Origin: Coffea arabica
Taxonomy: Eukaryota; Streptophyta; Magnoliopsida; Gentianales; Rubiaceae
Direction of reading: 5' to 3'
Assembly: GCF_036785885.1 (NCBI RefSeq)
Contig: NC_092312.1
Span: 17,192,001-17,256,000 of the forward strand
DNA length: 64,000 bases
Part shown: positions 1-12,500 of the stretch, piece by piece
How positions within the stretch are numbered: the first letter of the stretch is position 1
Layout of the letters: every line of letters starts with the position of its first letter
Made by a program: the position numbers and the translations under genes
Notes under the pieces: model-generated
Told to the model about the DNA's origin: nothing
Seen by the model: the letters and a program-made list of their open reading frames with translations, nothing else
The model's database searches: none

Positions 1-1364
1 AACTCTTTAAATTACTAAGTTGATTTAATGGTGGAATAAATTGTCTAAAAAATAATTCTAGAGAGTAAATTGATAATGAGGCTATAGTTTATGGGATGGA
101 GTGATAATAATTTTAATGGATAAATATGTTTTTTCACTTTAATTAATAAACTCCGTTAAATTTGACTATTAGTCTTGAGATAAAGTGACTAAAAGATAAC
201 GTTAATAGGGAAATTGATAGTGACACCAAACGTTAAGGAGGTAAAGTGATAATAATCTTATATATCCCGCCTAAAAGGTGCCACCAAAATTAGCATAATT
301 ATTTTTTTTCCCTCTACGCGTGCCAAGGTTACTACGTATACATCTTTTTTTTATATAAAAATTATTGTATTTGTTGCGTCTATTTTTCTGTTTTTTTTTT
401 TTTTGAATACCATATTTGTTGTGATGATGCTTATACTGTATAATAATATAATTGACAGGAACGATTGCAAAAGTCCACATGAGATACCTTCCTCTCTCAA
501 ACAATGGGATTCGTGGCAGATAATTTGTCATGGTCACATTGTTTTTTTTTTTTTTCCTTCTTTATTTTAACTTTTAAGACATTATTCGGTGTACATCGGA
601 CATTTGTTGCTCGAGTCACGTATTGCCTTGGCATGTTACTCCAGCAATATCATTTCTAACCGCCATATATGCCTCCTGTCAGTGTCTCAATAGAAACGAA
701 TATACGGCCATGGATCAAATATTGCCAAAAAAAAAAAAAAATTCCTGAGCAACGGCATTGGTTTTTTTTTTTTTTTTTTTCTTCAAAAAAGGGCTGTCAT
801 AAGTTAGCACGATAGCCCATCATTTTTTTTAATAATTGTTGGGATTGTCATGCTGACTTAACACACGGCAATCTAGGAAATTTTTTTTAAAAAAATAAAA
901 TCAGACATATAGTTTTAAACATCAATTCTTTCAAAGTCACATTTGTTGAAATTTTTTATTTTTATTTTTGACAATTTTTTGAGGAATTAGCTAGATTAAA
1001 TTGAAAATGACACGTAGATCCACGTCTCAAGGCAAATGACCATATGTCCGTAAATCAATCGAAAATGACGCGACGAGCATAACCTCACACTTCACCATGG
1101 CAAAAATAGAATAGGGAAGACGACAAGGAAATACAGCAATAATGCCTTAGTATAATCATTAATCACGACTCTCCTTCTTGCTACATGCTGGCCAATAATA
1201 TGCCTTACCAAACCACCTTATTTGTTTTTTTTTTTTTTATTATCAAGGAATCTTTTGAATAAATACCTCGTACGATGAATGAGTCTATGAATTATGAAAT
1301 CTCCCGTGCAATAATTTCGTTTTTTCCCCTTCTCCCACACTCTGCTCTTTGTAGTTGGTTCACC
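1..1364. other. AT-rich intergenic and promoter region of CXE 1
   Basis: No gene is recognised. The stretch is AT-rich with several poly(A) and poly(T) tracts (for example near 728-742, 760-780 and 1224-1238). A possible TATA-like stretch lies around 1255-1263, about 100 bases before the chosen CXE start. The first 300 bases resemble degraded repeat DNA but show no clear ends. Short open frames here are low-complexity. Confidence 0.5.
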
Positions 1365-2321
1365 ATGGCTACTAACTCAAATGAGATTCTTCATGATTTT
1401 TCTCCCTTAATCCGCATCTATAAAGATGGTCGAGTCGAAAGATTGGAGGGGGAAGACACTGTCGCTGCATCAATCGATCCAGAAACCCGAGTTGAAAGTA
1501 AAGATATCGCGATGGCACCAGAATTCAATAGTGTCTCTGCCAGGCTTTACCTACCCCAAAACGCCAAACCGGGTCATAGAATTCCACTTCTAGTCTATTT
1601 TCATGGCGGTGGATTTGTCGTGGGATCTGCCTTTTCTCCTGTTTATCAAGAACATCTTAATTCACTAGTAGCGGAAGCTAATGTTATTGTTGTATCCGTC
1701 AATTATCGACTAGCCCCAGAACACCCTCTCCCTATTGCATATGAAGATTCATGGCTGGCCCTCAAGTGGATCGCTTCTCATTCAAAATCAGGCGATGGCC
1801 CGGAGGAGTGGCTCAAGAATTATGCTGATTTTGATCGCGTGTACTTCGGTGGGGACAGCGCTGGCGGTAACATCGCGCACAACATGGCCTTCAGGTTTGG
1901 CATAGAGGAATTGCATGGCGTCAATCTTAATGGGATTTTTCTAAATTGTCCTTACTTCTGGGGAAATGATCCTATAGCTAATGAAGCAGGGAGGAAAGGT
2001 GAGAAGAACTTTCTCGACAACCTCTGGTTTTGCATATGTCCCAGTACGACAGGGCTGGATGATCCACGGCTAAATCCCGCGGCGAATCCTATGATTTCCA
2101 GGCTAGGCTGCAAAAGGGTGCTGGTTTATGTTGGCGGCAAAGATGTGCTGAAGGACAGAGGCTGGTACTACAAAGAAGCATTGGAGAAGAGTGGATGGGC
2201 TGGAGAAGTAACGGCTGTAGAGGTTGAAGGGGAAGAACATGTCTTCAATTTGTCTTCCCCCAGGGGAGCGAACTCTCTGTCGATGATAAAAGATTTGGCT
2301 CGTTTCCTAAACCGCAATTGA
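1365..2321 (+). CDS. Class I plant carboxylesterase (CXE / 2-hydroxyisoflavanone dehydratase-like), copy 1
   Basis: Intronless gene for an alpha/beta hydrolase of 318 aa, the usual size for plant CXE proteins. The oxyanion-hole motif HGGGF lies at residues 80-84 and the nucleophile elbow GDSAGG at 163-168 with Ser165. The likely acid is Asp260 (GGKDVL) and the base His292 (EEHVF), so the triad looks complete. The open frame extends 30 codons upstream to an ATG at 1275, but family members begin close to the EILHDFSP segment and 1365 sits in a good context (caccATGGC), so 1365 is preferred. No signal peptide is seen; a cytosolic esterase acting on small ester or glycoside substrates is expected, with the substrate unknown. 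Related enzymes include gibberellin receptors (GID1), HID dehydratases and tuliposide-converting enzymes; the intact Ser/Asp/His triad favours an active esterase over GID1. A second copy lies downstream at 4259-5218. Confidence 0.9.
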   Translation: MATNSNEILHDFSPLIRIYKDGRVERLEGEDTVAASIDPETRVESKDIAMAPEFNSVSARLYLPQNAKPGHRIPLLVYFHGGGFVVGSAFSPVYQEHLNSLVAEANVIVVSVNYRLAPEHPLPIAYEDSWLALKWIASHSKSGDGPEEWLKNYADFDRVYFGGDSAGGNIAHNMAFRFGIEELHGVNLNGIFLNCPYFWGNDPIANEAGRKGEKNFLDNLWFCICPSTTGLDDPRLNPAANPMISRLGCKRVLVYVGGKDVLKDRGWYYKEALEKSGWAGEVTAVEVEGEEHVFNLSSPRGANSLSMIKDLARFLNRN

Positions 2322-4258
2322 GTGTAAAGGATACCAATCTGAAGCAACATCCTAGCAAGACTATTACTGTATCTTTCAAGCAGGAAGAAGCAAGTGGAAA
2401 TGTCTCTTAAAAGGGGGAAAAAACACGAAAAAAAACTCTAATCTTCTGAAAGATACTAAAGTTTTTGTTTCTATCTATGGTTTGGAAGTTGCACTTGGGG
2501 TAACGAATAAGAATCCTTCTTCTTCTTTACCAAACTTGAGGGAATTCAGTAAAGCAAGTCTTAATATATAGTTAACATCGAACTTGCCTTTTACCTTGTC
2601 ATCATTACAATAAATCAATCAGCGCAGTTCCCACCAAGGAGATGAGCAAAATATGAGGTAGAGCGCTTAATTAGAAAAAATTTGTCATTGCTTTTGGTTT
2701 GGATGAATTACACGCTTCGAAATCATACGTAAATAACCAGTGTTAAAAGAGGAGGGAAAAAGAAGGAAATTCCAATGTAACTAAAAGAAAGGGAAATATA
2801 TATTATTGTTTCAAAAAACGAAAGAAGGGATAAACTAACTAAAAATTAATTAGGGGAGGCAAAATGTGACTGTTTCTGTAGTTTACAGAAAAAAATTGCA
2901 ATTTAACATATAAAATCATGCTTTTGTTTCCAGCTACCATTATTGACTTTTGTCATTATTAAGGTGTTTTTAACTGAACTTGACTAGTAGCACATGAACA
3001 GGCCCTAAAATTGTTATAATCTTTTTTTTTTTAAATAAAAACTAAATTGCTACAATCTAAACATAAGAAATTGCGTGAATGTCTACAAAAAAAAAAAAAA
3101 ACACTTAAATTAGGGTGATAAAAAAACTTTACTTGTATTGAAATACATAACCTTTGCAATTTTTCAAGGGATAATTTCTGAAATCTTCCCTAACATTTCT
3201 CTTAATATCACTTAAAACTCCTTAGATTTTGAAAATTTCATTTACCATTCTTAGATTGACATTTTCTTTGTAACATTTTGGCCTTTTTGGAGGAAATGCA
3301 AGAAGGATAAAATTTTTGTTCCAATAATACCCTTATGTTATTCTACTTATGACGCTTACAACAATAATGAAAAAAATAAAAATATGTGTAGTTATCGATG
3401 CAATGACGGGTCATTGTGGCGATATACAATAACTATTACCTAGTATAATGAATGATATTTTAACCAAAAAAATGGTATTCTCCTAGATATTTTGATCATA
3501 TTTTGATGAATTTTTTTATTCCTAACTTATTTATAAAATTCTTTATATGTAGAATTTATGTCGCAAATGACACATATGAAGAGATTATTGTAATTTCAAT
3601 ATAATTTAAATTACATCATGTATTACAATATATTTCCTATAAAAATTTGTTGACTTCTTTATAAGTATCCCGCAAAAAGTATCAAGGTATTAATTACTTA
3701 GAAAAATTTATTTAAATGCTTGACTTTGACTAAATTTATTTTGCCTACGTTACTACCTGCTTGATATAAAGAAACATAGATTAATATTATTGTATAGCAA
3801 TTTGATTAATTTGTACCTATATTTTTTGGTTTAAATTTTTTTTGTTTTTTTTTTTGGTTAAATAGTTAATAAGGGTGCAAGGGTATTGTTATCAATTTAT
3901 AACATTTAATTGGGATATTTGATTTTATTAAATTGGTAAGAGAGGCAAGTGATATTTCAAAACCTCGGAGAAGTTGAGTGATATCACTAGAAATAAATGT
4001 GAGAGGTTTCTAAAATTATCCCATTTTCCATTCTAAAATATGCTTGTCGGAACTATGTACAACTCTTGTTTAGCATCGAAATGCAAATCCGGTATAATCC
4101 AGAAAAGTCAAATAATTATTGTCGACCCCACCACACCACCTTGATCTTTCAGTCTCTCTATACTTGCGGATACGATTGCAAGTTTCTTACCTGCAAATAT
4201 TTGCTTGTCTTTATTCTGCTTCCTGACTCCTCCGTATTGCTCTCTCCGTTGTTCAACA
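2322..4258. other. Intergenic region between the two CXE genes
   Basis: No gene is seen. The first few hundred bases are probably the 3' UTR of copy 1. The rest is AT-rich with homopolymer tracts and contains a candidate MITE at 3168-4022. The final 200 bases should hold the promoter and leader of copy 2. Confidence 0.5.
3168..4022. mobile_element. Candidate MITE with GGGATAATTT terminal inverted repeats
   Basis: The left end reads GGGATAATTTCTGAAA and the right end, read on the other strand, begins GGGATAATTTTAGAAA; similarity continues inward with gaps (both arms contain segments resembling AATATCACTT). No coding capacity is seen. Flanking 9-mers ATTTTTCAA and ATTTTCCAT agree at 7 of 9 positions, which would fit an old Mutator-like target duplication. 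The family assignment is tentative. Confidence 0.45.
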
Positions 4259-5218
4259 ATGGCTGCAAACTCACCTGAGATACTCCATGACTTCTCTCCC
4301 ATGATCCGTGTATACAAGGACGGCCGAGTCGAAAGATTATTAGGCAAAGATATTGTAGCTGCATCGGTGGATCCAGAAACCGGAACTGAATCAAAAGATG
4401 TCCAAATATCACCAGAACTAAACATATCTGCTAGGCTTTACCTGCCCAAAACACCTCGACAGGATAAAAAACTTCCTCTTCTAGTTTACTTCCACGGTGG
4501 AGGCTTTGTGGTCGAATCTGCCTTCTCTCCTCCATATCACACGCACCTCAACGCAGTAGTTGCAGAGGCTGGTGTTGTCGCAGTTTCAATTAACTATAGG
4601 CTCGCCCCCGAGCACCCTCTACCTACTGCTTATGAAGATTCTTGGATTGCAGTCAAATGGGTTGCCTCTCATTCGAATGGCCAGGGTCCTGAGGTATGGC
4701 TCAGGGATTATGTTGACTTTGATAGCGTGTTTTTTGGCGGGGATAGTGCTGGTGGCAACTTAGCACATAACATGGCGTTAAGGGTTGGACTGGAGAAACT
4801 GGACGGCTTCAATCTTGATGGGATTTTTCTCAACTGTCCTTATTTTTGGGGAAAAGAGGCAATCGGTGTTGAGCTAAAGAACTTAGAGATGAAGGCCTAT
4901 GTTGAGGTCCTCTGGCATTATATTCACCCAAAATCTGCAGGGGCTGATGATCCATTGGTGAATCCTGTGATGGAACCCAACCTTTCGAGGCTAGGCTGCA
5001 AAAGGGTGCTGGTTTATGTTGCGGAAAAGGATATCCTGAAAGAGAGGGGGTGGATTTATAAAGAAGCTTTGGAGAAGAGTGAGTGGGGCGGAGATGTGGA
5101 GGTTGTGGAAGTTGCAGGGGAAAATCACGTCTTCAATTTGTTCTTTCCCAAGGGAGAGAATGCTTTGTCGCTGCTGAAGAAGTTGGCTGCTTTCATCAAT
5201 AATAAGAATGATGTGTAG
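4259..5218 (+). CDS. Class I plant carboxylesterase (CXE / 2-hydroxyisoflavanone dehydratase-like), copy 2
   Basis: Intronless 319-aa alpha/beta hydrolase closely similar to the gene at 1365-2321 over its whole length, hence a tandem duplicate. HGGGF is at residues 79-83 and GDSAGG at 161-166 with Ser163; likely acid Asp258 (AEKDIL) and base His290 (ENHVF). The chosen ATG at 4259 (aacaATGGC) aligns exactly with the start of copy 1. The two copies differ most just after the HGGGF motif, in the linker before the C-terminal third (the cap or substrate region around residues 198-230), and at the extreme C-terminus, which could give different substrate preference. The motif reads FVVES here against FVVGS in copy 1. 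Function beyond esterase or dehydratase-like hydrolase cannot be assigned. Confidence 0.9.
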   Translation: MAANSPEILHDFSPMIRVYKDGRVERLLGKDIVAASVDPETGTESKDVQISPELNISARLYLPKTPRQDKKLPLLVYFHGGGFVVESAFSPPYHTHLNAVVAEAGVVAVSINYRLAPEHPLPTAYEDSWIAVKWVASHSNGQGPEVWLRDYVDFDSVFFGGDSAGGNLAHNMALRVGLEKLDGFNLDGIFLNCPYFWGKEAIGVELKNLEMKAYVEVLWHYIHPKSAGADDPLVNPVMEPNLSRLGCKRVLVYVAEKDILKERGWIYKEALEKSEWGGDVEVVEVAGENHVFNLFFPKGENALSLLKKLAAFINNKNDV

Positions 5219-6572
5219 ATGCATCACTTAAAGAAGTGGATGATCACTTTGATTATTGTCATTCCCCAAATCTTTCCAAGTACTTATTTGAAGTTCATAT
5301 GCAAGTGTTTGTTTCAAAATACGTATTTTGTGGAATAATCACCGGTAATGGTGAGAGATAAATGATGTGATTCGGTACAGGAAATGCGTTCACATTCACC
5401 CCGCTGGACCTGTTAACCATTATCAATCAGGGTGTTTCTATTGACCAATCTTGCTTTAGCTTCTCAAGCCATTATTTGCGAGTTGAGACTTGACTTCTGC
5501 TTGCTTTTCTTTTGGACCTTAGTGGCTTACCCGTTGCAGGTGTGAATGTTTCTGCATTAACTGCTACTGGCTTTTGCCATGATGAATGAGCTAAGCAGTG
5601 ACGAATGAACAAGATAGATTATTGATTATGTTAGGGGGAGACTAACTATTCTATTATTATGTTCTATATTACTATGTTAGAGGGAGAGGACGGACATGAA
5701 CAGGCGCAACTGTAACTCGCACGAGATCTCATCATTCATCAAATTAAATTGTAAATTAGTGCTACTGGGAAATACTCTCTTTTTCCACATTGTCGGAGCT
5801 ACAAAAATTTTTCATGTGGGGGTGCACAAATTTATAATGACAGCCCGTGCATTTGATGAATGGTAGTATAATAAATGGATATGATCAAATTTATATATTA
5901 ATAAATACTTTTTTCCCATAATTTGCTCAGGACAGATTTTTCACAACCTTCTTTTTACTTTAATTTTAAAATATTTTCTTCTCAACATGAAAAGAATTGC
6001 CTGCAACTAGCACTATTGATTATACTGCTTACTAGAGACTAGAAATTGATTTTTTTGTGCTTGAGTTGCAGTCGTCTGTTTGATTTGGGAAGAGCGAGAC
6101 GCATACACAAGGAGCACAAAAAAAAAAAAAAAAAAGAACGTTGTACAAGTAGAAAGCCCCGAAGATGGAGAAGGGAGAAGGGGGCGAAGATTGGTGGGAC
6201 AGGAAATTAATTGTTAAAATTTATTTGTTTGTATTATTAACATATTTTTTTATTTATTTTTTTATCTCATTTATATTAAATAAAAAAATTGTTATGGTAT
6301 TTAAAAAAAAAAATATTTCAAGTAGCCTATTATCAAAACACACCCCTCAATAGTACTTGTGCCCCTTGTTTTTCTTCTTATTGCCCAAGTCACCACTCAC
6401 CACACATCTATCCTCTCTCCGGTTCGCCCTCGTTTGTTTCCTTGATATTTTATTTATTTTCCCTCCCTTTCACAGAAACCCCTAAACTGATTTTCATTCT
6501 CCTCCGCTCTTCCCTAACTCCTGTCTTCCGACTCCTCTATCTCCTCACACAGTGTTATCTTCTTTCCTTCTC
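5219..6572. other. Intergenic region, CXE 2 to PreP
   Basis: No gene is seen. It includes the presumed 3' UTR of CXE 2 and, from about 6350, a pyrimidine-rich stretch leading into the PreP start that looks like promoter and 5' UTR. An A-run lies near 6118-6135. Open frames crossing 6165-6879 overlap the PreP first exon in the wrong frame and are not genes. Confidence 0.5.
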
Positions 6573-9500
6573 ATGGAGAGAGCGGCTCTTTTACGCTCTC
6601 TTTCTTCTACTTCTCAGCTCGCTGGCTCCAGAATATTCTGCCGTTCTTTACACCGATTACCACGCTTCTCTCCTAAACGACACCGTCCACTTGCAAAAAC
6701 TCAGCAACGATCGATTCTCCCGTGCCGTCATCACCTTCCCTTGCTCACCGCTGTCTCACATCCTTCACTTCATTTCCGAAGAGACTTCTCCCCTTACTCC
6801 ATCAGAGCTATTGCCACATCAGCACCACAGTCCTCTCCAGGCATTTAATTTAATTTTATTGTTTTTTTTTTGTTTTTAAACTCAATCCCCGTTTTGTTAA
6901 TTGGTATGTTTTGCTGCTGGAATTTAGTTTTATCCTTTTAATCTGTGGATGCTACTGTAGAGATGCTTGGCGCGGATGATGATGTGGCTGACAAGCTTGG
7001 TTTTGATAAGGTGTCGGAGCAGTTTATTGAGGAGTGTAAATCGCGAGCTATTTTGTATAAGCACAGGAAGACGGGAGCTGAAATTATGTCGATTTCAAAT
7101 GACGATGAGAACAAATGCTTTGGCATTGTCTTCCGGACACCTCCGTAAGGATGAGTAAATGCTATTTAGCTCGTATTTTTTTTTCATCTACCTATGTATC
7201 GCATCACCCAATGCGCTTTTTATTATCTGGCTTATCTACGCAATTTTCCATCTGTACTTTGGACTGGTTGGGCCTGTCATGATTTATGATGATTCGTAGT
7301 ATTTATGTAGTGATGAGTTATGAGGGTGAATTAATTGAGGCATATATATTTTGTAGTTTGTGGTTTTGCTGAGGAAGCAAGTAGGAGCATATTTTCCTAC
7401 TATCATGCATGACACGGATTGATTGAATGTTTGCATGAAATTAGAGCTAAAGATGTCAAGAGAGGTCAAATTGGCGATCCTTGTTGAGGAATTTTACAAA
7501 CTAGAGCATGTGGAAGCAAGCTTTCAGTAAAAGGTTATTTGTGAAACACATCGTTTTGCATCTGCTAATGCAAGATATCTGTTGGTTGGACAGTCCCTTG
7601 TACAATTGCATTCTGTTTTCATGTTCATTTTTGTCACTTGGAGATGGAAGAAGATAGTGTTTTGTCAATCTGCACAGTGCTGCAACTTCTTTGGCTGTAC
7701 TCCTTGAACATGTCCATGCTTTTGTTCAGCATCAGATAGTGCATCACAGTTCTAATCTATAATAAGTAGCAGCACTATATGTTGAGTGATGAATAATGTC
7801 AATGGTTCTTTATTGGAATCAAGAAATTACCCTTATTCATGTCTTGAAAATTTTGATGCAGGAAGGATTCTACAGGAATTCCTCACATCTTGGAGCACAG
7901 TGTCCTGTGTGGTTCAAGAAAGTATCCCTTGAAAGAACCATTTGTTGAGTTATTAAAAGGGAGTTTGCATACGTTTTTAAATGCATTTACCTACCCAGAT
8001 AGGACTTGCTATCCAGTAGCTTCAACAAATACAAAGGTCTGAAAATTTCATCAAGTTTCTTTGAGAACTTATATTTGTTTTTTGTTGTTCTTATTCCCAA
8101 CTGATGGTAAATGGTTTCACTGTCAAAACAGGACTTTTATAATTTGGTTGATGTATATTTAGATGCTGTCTTTTTTCCTCAATGTGCGGACAATCTCCAG
8201 ATATTTCAACAAGAGGGGTGGCATTATGAGCTGAATGACCCTTCGGACGATATAACATTTAAAGGTTCATAGAACACTATTTGAATCATGTCAAATTGTT
8301 TTAGTTATTGATCCTTTCAGAAGTTAATTTTCAGATTGGAATATGAAATGCATTCTTTTTCATGTCCTTATAATGTTACTTAAAAAAGCATGAAGCTACA
8401 GCTTCAAATGACAACCGACAAACTTATGGCATTGTCAAACTCAGGTGTTGTCTTCAATGAAATGAAAGGTGTTTATTCCCAGCCTGATAACATCCTAGGC
8501 AGGACTTCCCAGCAGGTGAGCTACATCACTCTTCTCCTCATTCTATTTTCTTGCTTTTCTGGAAGGAATGCTTTTGTGCTTGGACTTTTGAGTATTCTGT
8601 CATGATACTATTTGCTTGAATAGTTCTGCTGAATTGCTAACTGTATTCTGTACCGTAAATGCAATAATTATTGTCTTGAGCATTTGTAATGTTAATCTTT
8701 CACTTTGGTGGTTGCAGGCTCTTTTCCCAGACAATACATATGGTGTTGATAGTGGTGGTGACCCTCAAGTTATTCCCAAGCTAACATTTGAGGAGTTTAA
8801 GGTTTTCTCAGCGTCCTGCTCCTATTTCCCGCGTTAAATATTTCTTTTCAAGTGACTTTTTTGCTTATGAGATGTATTTTACTGGGTGCCACTACATTTT
8901 TGTTTTTTTCTTAATGAAAGCATGTAATAGTTTATAAAGCATAAAGAAGCAAATGAATTATCATATTGACAGCATTCTTTGGCTGTTTGAAGCTCTATCT
9001 TATGACATAAGTATCTTACACGATATCAATTGTACTTAGTAGATTGTACGATATAATAATTTTGATGCCTGTTTCTTAATCAGTTGAATGAAAACCACCG
9101 TCTCCTTTTCTTGTGCGCCTGAGATAATTACCTTAAATAACTGCTGCTAGCGGTCCATTATTTGGAAAAGTATTTTGAACTTTTGAACATTGGTATGCCA
9201 TGAGAATTATTTTCATTTCTACATTTCTAAAGAGAATGTGATAATTAAGTTCCAGGAGAATGCTGAGTTGGATGGCTTAATTTGGACCAACAGTGTTAAC
9301 TTCGATTTGTTGCAAGCTTCAAAAAAGCTTAGTTATACCAATCAGATGATTAATTGAACGGCTTAGTTCATGATTTTCACACATGCTTTATAAAGAGGGG
9401 ACCTTCGAACATGAATGATCCTTTACCCTTGCAGAAACTAGAATGTTTCTAGTTTCTGGCTTACTTTTAGTGGATAAAAGTATCAATTAGCAGACAGAAC

Positions 9501-12500
9501 ATATTTTTTGCTGGCAAAGTGCTGCAAAGCTCACACTGAGGGCAGAAAAATTAGCGCTTAAAAAGTTAGTATCTTATCCATATATGTGTACATATTCACA
9601 TGGAAACAAACATGAGTAGCCTCATGCCAGGTGAAGATTCCCCATAAATGACTCATTTGTGATCAACATGTTGGTTTTGGTAGATGGAATGTCTAAGGCC
9701 TCAAACTTCCTTTTTGCATAGATGCCTGGCTGGATGTGAATATGTATACTAATTTGTCCATGTGTATACCTATTATGTTACTTTCATGCCTGTGCATTTA
9801 CTGCATGGAGTTAAGATGAGTAGTGAAAACAATAACTTCATGTCTGTTGCATATTGATCTATAAGTTTCTTATGCAGGAGTTTCATCGCAAATATTACCA
9901 TCCCAGCAATGCCAAGATATGGTTCTATGGAGATGATGACCCAAACGAACGCCTACGTATTTTAAGTGGTGCTGTTTTTACTTCTTATTCATTAGTTTTT
10001 CTGGATCTGGTTTGTGAAATGTTGTTTTTGTGGTGTTCATTTTCTAGCTACCTTGAGAGAATATATTCTTATTGCTTTTGCCAAATTTGGACCAACAGGA
10101 AAATCTGATGGGTCCTAGTTTATGCTGGTCAAATAACAAGATAATTTCCTTGTACTTTATACCCATCGTGGGAAGCGCACATATTATAGAGAAGGACTTG
10201 AATTTGTGTTATGCTAATTTCTTCGATTCATTAAACTTAGTATCTAAATTCTTAAATTCATGAGAAAAGAGTTAGCTGTGGTGTACCTGGATGAACAATA
10301 CATCTTGATTCGTTTAACGCTATCAATCCTTTTGAGTCATTTGTATGTAAAAGCCTCTGACCACATTTTGATGTGTGTTTGCTCCAAATAGGAAATATCA
10401 AGTCACTCTTTGACATGTTTGGAAATTTGTTGATTACTTAGCAGACACTTTTTGAGCCAAATGGGATTATAATTCTCACCATGCAATCTTTTATTTTTTC
10501 CTCAAGGAAAAAAGCACTGGACACCTTATTGGATCAGTTTTACAATTTTATAAACGCAACTTTGGTAGTCTACGACTAACTATTGGACAAAATGAACTTG
10601 TTGGTGCCCTTGAGATATTTTCTTTTATTGTTAAAAGATTTACTCCATCTACAGTAGGATCATGTATAATGTTCCTCAAAAAAATTGACATAAACTCCCT
10701 CCAATATCCGAAAATGGGCTCAGCTCGCTGTTTTGAGGTATTATATGCATATAAATACTTTTTTTACTCATGCAGAATGAATATGGTGGTGCATATTTTT
10801 GTTTATTTAATTACCCAAGATGTCTTGATGACGCTGTATCCTATTTTTGCGAGCCCTTGTTATGCATTTCCTGTTTTTCATATTTAACACCAGGTAATTT
10901 GCTAATTATATGTCTAACTCTGGCCTTTTGGGAGGTGGCAAGTTGAATTGATGGTTTTGATGTGCATGAGAATATGACTTTATCTCCTTAAAATGCTTTA
11001 ACTTACAACCTTCAAATTTTATTCCTCCAATGAAGTTATTCTTCCTTGTTAGCACATCCCATATTAATTTACGGTGAAAATTCACCTTAAATACCAAGAT
11101 AGTAATGCTAAATTTCTCTGCAAGTTAGCTAAGGGGGTGTTATCATGTGCTTAATCTTCTTTGAAAGTAGCACTTCTCTTCAGTAACACTTAAATATCTG
11201 ATGTTCCATTTTCTGGATGCAGAATACCTAGACATGTTTGATGCAAGTTCAGCTCCTAATGAATCAATAATTCAACCACAGAAATTATTTTCAGAGCCAG
11301 TTAGGATTGTTGAGAAATATCCTGTTGCAGAAGGCGATGATTTGAAGAAGAAGCACATGGTTTGCCTTAATTGGCTACTCTCTGAGAAGCCACTAGACTT
11401 GGAAACTGAGCTTGCCATGGCTTTTTTGGACCATCTACTAATTGGCACCCCTGCTTCTCCTTTGAGAAAAATTCTGCTGGAAAGTGGTTTAGGGGAGGCT
11501 CTTGTTGGGGGTGGGATTGAAGATGAGCTCCTTCAGCCCCAGTTTAGTATTGGACTGAAGGGTGTCCAGGAAGATAACATTCAAAAGGTAGAAGAACTAA
11601 TCATGAAGTGTTTAAAACAATTAGAAGAGGATGGTTTCGATTCAGATGCTGTGGAAGCATCATTGAACACGATTGAGTTCTCTCTTAGAGAAAATAACAC
11701 TGGCTCATTCCCGCGTGGCTTAGCCCTGATGCTTCGTGCCATTGTAAGGATGCACTTCTTGAATAATCCAACTTGGGTTTTACCATTCTGTGTTTTTCTT
11801 GACCTCTAATTTATTGTTTATTTTCTGTTTTGGGATCCCCTTTTTGCAGGGAAAATGGATTTATGATATGGATCCTTTTGAACCATTACAATATCAGAAG
11901 CCTCTAATGAACTTGAAAGCAAGATTAGCAGAGGAAGGCTCCAAAGCTGTTTTTTCTCCACTAATAGAAAGGTTTATGTTGAAGAATCCACACCGGGTAA
12001 CTGTTGAAATGCAGGTGACCTCTCACTAACAAAAAGGTTATAGGCTTTGGATAATATACTTTTAAAGTTTGTATGACGGAAATAAAGAACAATTTGGGTT
12101 GTGACAGCCCGATCCTGAGAAAGCTTTTCATGATGAAGAAGCAGAGAAGCAGATCTTAAACAAAGTCAAAGCAAGCATGACACAGGAGGATCTTGCTGAG
12201 CTGGCACGTGCAACAGAGGAGTTGCGGTTGAAGCAGGAAACCCCTGATCCACCAGAAGCTCTAAAAAGCGTACCAAGCCTCTCTCTCGAAGATATCCCTA
12301 AAAAACCTACATATGTGCCCACTGAGGTGATGATAACCCAGTTGATGGTGAAGTTGATAATATTTATATGCATTACTTTCTTAACCCATTACTAAACTTA
12401 CAAATTGCAGGTTGGGGATATTAATGGCGTAAAAGTTTTGCAGCATGACCTCTTCACAAATGATGTTCTGTATGCAGAAGTTGTCTTTAACATGAGCTCA

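Noticed and set aside
1275-1364. In-frame upstream ATG extending CXE 1 by 30 codons
   Set aside because: Copy 2 and family members start at the MA.NS.EILHDFSP segment, and the extension resembles no signal peptide of the family.
6289-6879. 196-codon ORF overlapping PreP exon 1
   Set aside because: Wrong frame over a conserved transit-peptide exon; Ser/Leu-rich low-complexity translation.
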